Below, piece by piece: positions 42,065 through 43,427 of a stretch of DNA of 43,427 nt. The translations under genes were made by a program, and so were the position numbers. The DNA lies in NCBI GenBank assembly GCA_013286305.1, contig JABDFW010000017.1, positions 1,443 to 44,869 of the forward strand, in the 5' to 3' direction. The notes beneath the pieces are model-generated. The model was not told the DNA's origin and did not search any database. It saw only the letters and a program-made list of their open reading frames with translations. This DNA comes from Bacteroidota bacterium (GTDB lineage: Bacteria > Bacteroidota > Bacteroidia > Chitinophagales > Chitinophagaceae). Position 1 is the first letter of the stretch, and each line of letters starts with the position of its first letter.

Positions 42065-43427
42065 TTATTGCAACAGCCCCATTTGTTTGGTCGCTATTTT
42101 TTTGCCATCAAGCAGCAAAGTATAAAAATAATTACCGCTGCCAAGTTCGCCTGCTGCTATTATTGTTTGCCCCGAGCCTTTGCCGCTTAACAGATAATTT
42201 TTTAGAATCTGCCCGCTTACGTTGGTTATCATCATTTGTGCACTTATCGCTGTGGATGGAATATAATAACGTATAATAGTATTGTTGTTAAAAGGGTTGG
42301 GTACGGTTTGCTCAAGCACTGCACCGTTAGTAATATTTATATTAGATGTCTGTGTATTTGCGCCTATGGCATTACATGGGCTGCATTGCTCTTGTTTTTG
42401 CTGCACGCTTAACACGAGTGCTTTTAAGTCGTTTAACTGCTGTTGCAAACCGTCATTTATTTTCGGCTGGTTATTTATAGCTTCTTTTAAAGAATCGCTT
42501 TGCGTTGAAAGTTCCTGAATGGCTTTTACCATTGGGGCTATAAATTCGCTGTAGGCAAGGCCGTAATTATCGTTTGCAGTGGCTGGTTTTTTTACCATAC
42601 TGCCTTTATAGCCTTTTTCATTCATTAGTTTTTCCACATCCTGGGCTATAAAGCCCAGGTGTACTTTGCTTTCTGCTTCTGTATAATCAAGGCTGTTTGC
42701 ATCAGCAAGTCTTTTGGCATTGTTCTGCATCAGGAACTGTTGTAATTCGTGAGATTTATACCGGTAACTAACAGGCCGCAGGGATTTAATAAAATCAAGG
42801 CCGGGTACATTCTCATTTATGTCTTTTTTAAAGCGCCCATCGCTTACTGTTAAATATATCGGGCCCGCGAAATCAACAGTAGCAGGGTTTCCGATAACAG
42901 CCTCATTGTTGTGAGTTATATGCACATTAACACCAATATTAATACTGTTAGTTATACCAGGGTCAATATCCGCGTTGTATCCTACTCCTACATTAAATGA
43001 TCCACTTGAATCAGAACTTAAGGTATTGGTTCCGACAGCAGTATTATAATTGCCCAGCAGGTTATGTAAAAGTGCGCCGAAACCATTTGCTGTATTATAA
43101 TTGCCTGGACTGTTAGCAGCTAATGCCTGGAAGCCTGTGGCTGTATTGCCCATGCCTGTTGGAGAAAATGTAGAAAAACCAAAAGAATATGTACTGGAGT
43201 ATAAAGCCTGGCTTCCAATAGCAGTATTTTGATACCCTGTGTTTTCTGTCAATGCACCATAACCTGCTGCGGTGTTGTCGCTTCCTGATCCATTATAACT
43301 AAGCGTAGAACTGCCTATTGCAGTATTATTGCTTGCGGCGCATGAATTTAGTGCGACGGTTCCAAAAGCTGCGTTATTACTGCCTGATATATTTGCAAAA
43401 AGAGCCCCGCGGCCATTAGCTGTATTG
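42065..43427 (-). CDS. Adhesin-like protein with S74 chaperone domain and T9SS tail (5' end outside window)
   Basis: The frame stays open past the right edge, so the N-terminus is missing. At least 454 residues are visible. The first part has YadA-head-like repeats (N-T-A-x-G-x-x-A-L units of about 20-27 residues, seen from the window edge to about 42950). Then comes a Peptidase_S74 intramolecular chaperone domain with the Ser-Asp start of its motif (SDGRFKKDINENVPGLDF), 'RPVSYRYK' and 'HLGFIAQDVEKLM'. A coiled coil (STQSDSLKEA, LQQQLNDLKALVLSVQQ) follows and a T9SS type A sorting domain ends the protein (VPNPFNNNTIIRYYIP). Predicted trimeric surface fibre. A short start at 43252 is only an internal TTG. 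Confidence 0.88.
   Translation of the reverse strand, partial: NTANGRGALFANISGSNNAAFGTVALNSCAASNNTAIGSSTLSYNGSGSDNTAAGYGALTENTGYQNTAIGSQALYSSTYSFGFSTFSPTGMGNTATGFQALAANSPGNYNTANGFGALLHNLLGNYNTAVGTNTLSSDSSGSFNVGVGYNADIDPGITNSINIGVNVHITHNNEAVIGNPATVDFAGPIYLTVSDGRFKKDINENVPGLDFIKSLRPVSYRYKSHELQQFLMQNNAKRLADANSLDYTEAESKVHLGFIAQDVEKLMNEKGYKGSMVKKPATANDNYGLAYSEFIAPMVKAIQELSTQSDSLKEAINNQPKINDGLQQQLNDLKALVLSVQQKQEQCSPCNAIGANTQTSNINITNGAVLEQTVPNPFNNNTIIRYYIPSTAISAQMMITNVSGQILKNYLLSGKGSGQTIIAAGELGSGNYFYTLLLDGKKIATKQMGLLQ

Overview
The window looks like chromosomal DNA of a Bacteroidota bacterium, most probably Chitinophagaceae-like. The evidence is two proteins with type IX secretion (T9SS) type A C-terminal sorting domains, several promoters of the Bacteroidota form (TTTG/TTG about 19-21 nt before TAnnTTTG), few Shine-Dalgarno sequences, moderate-to-low GC, and family content such as M13 peptidase, DUF3108, a K+-type membrane pyrophosphatase and CbpA/CbpM. 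The assignment rests on reading alone.

Layout. 1-2547: mcrB (start outside the window) and mcrC, an A+T-rich McrBC-type restriction pair. 2750-11000: exported proteins and hydrolases (DUF3108, M13 peptidase, serine hydrolase lipoprotein, large glycosidase-like protein) and a GNAT acetyltransferase. 11081-15674: a TfoX-N protein, a zinc-ribbon protein, the selenium pair mnmH-selD and the NAD(P)HX repair enzyme nnr. 15923-20475: hppA, trpS, a 41-bp tandem repeat array with an inverted partial copy, and a deoxynucleoside kinase. 20480-23533: YbdK-like (GCS2) ligase and ATP-grasp ligase in one operon, divergent from an esterase. 23759-26401: a T9SS cargo protein with seven propeller-like repeats. 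26486-27692: cbpA-cbpM. 27876-31904: a BlaI/BlaR1-type system in which the penicillin-sensing domain is replaced by 29-residue repeats, followed by a secreted protein carrying the same repeats. 32097-37392: MBL-fold hydrolase, MobA-like nucleotidyltransferase, a palindromic element, an unrecognised protein, a Xre-RES toxin-antitoxin pair and a large helical-repeat protein. 37393-38415: about 1 kb with no protein gene, holding two tandem ~171-nt putative small RNA genes. 38416-41996: response regulator, PAS histidine kinase, DUF488 and hemerythrin proteins. 42065-43427: a large adhesin-like protein (start outside the window) with an S74 chaperone domain and a T9SS signal.

The most notable items are (i) the BlaI-BlaR1-repeat protein operon, which reads as a signal-transduction module with an uncharacterised extracytoplasmic repeat sensor and a soluble partner; (ii) the duplicated small RNA genes, with conserved promoters, a conserved upstream box, terminators and a long-range helix with a compensatory change; (iii) the GCS2/ATP-grasp/esterase cluster, a candidate peptide-like metabolite pathway; (iv) the 41-bp array with its inverted copy; and (v) several genes whose -7 box lies only 4-8 nt before the start codon, suggesting leaderless mRNAs. 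No tRNA, rRNA, CRISPR array or transposase gene was seen.
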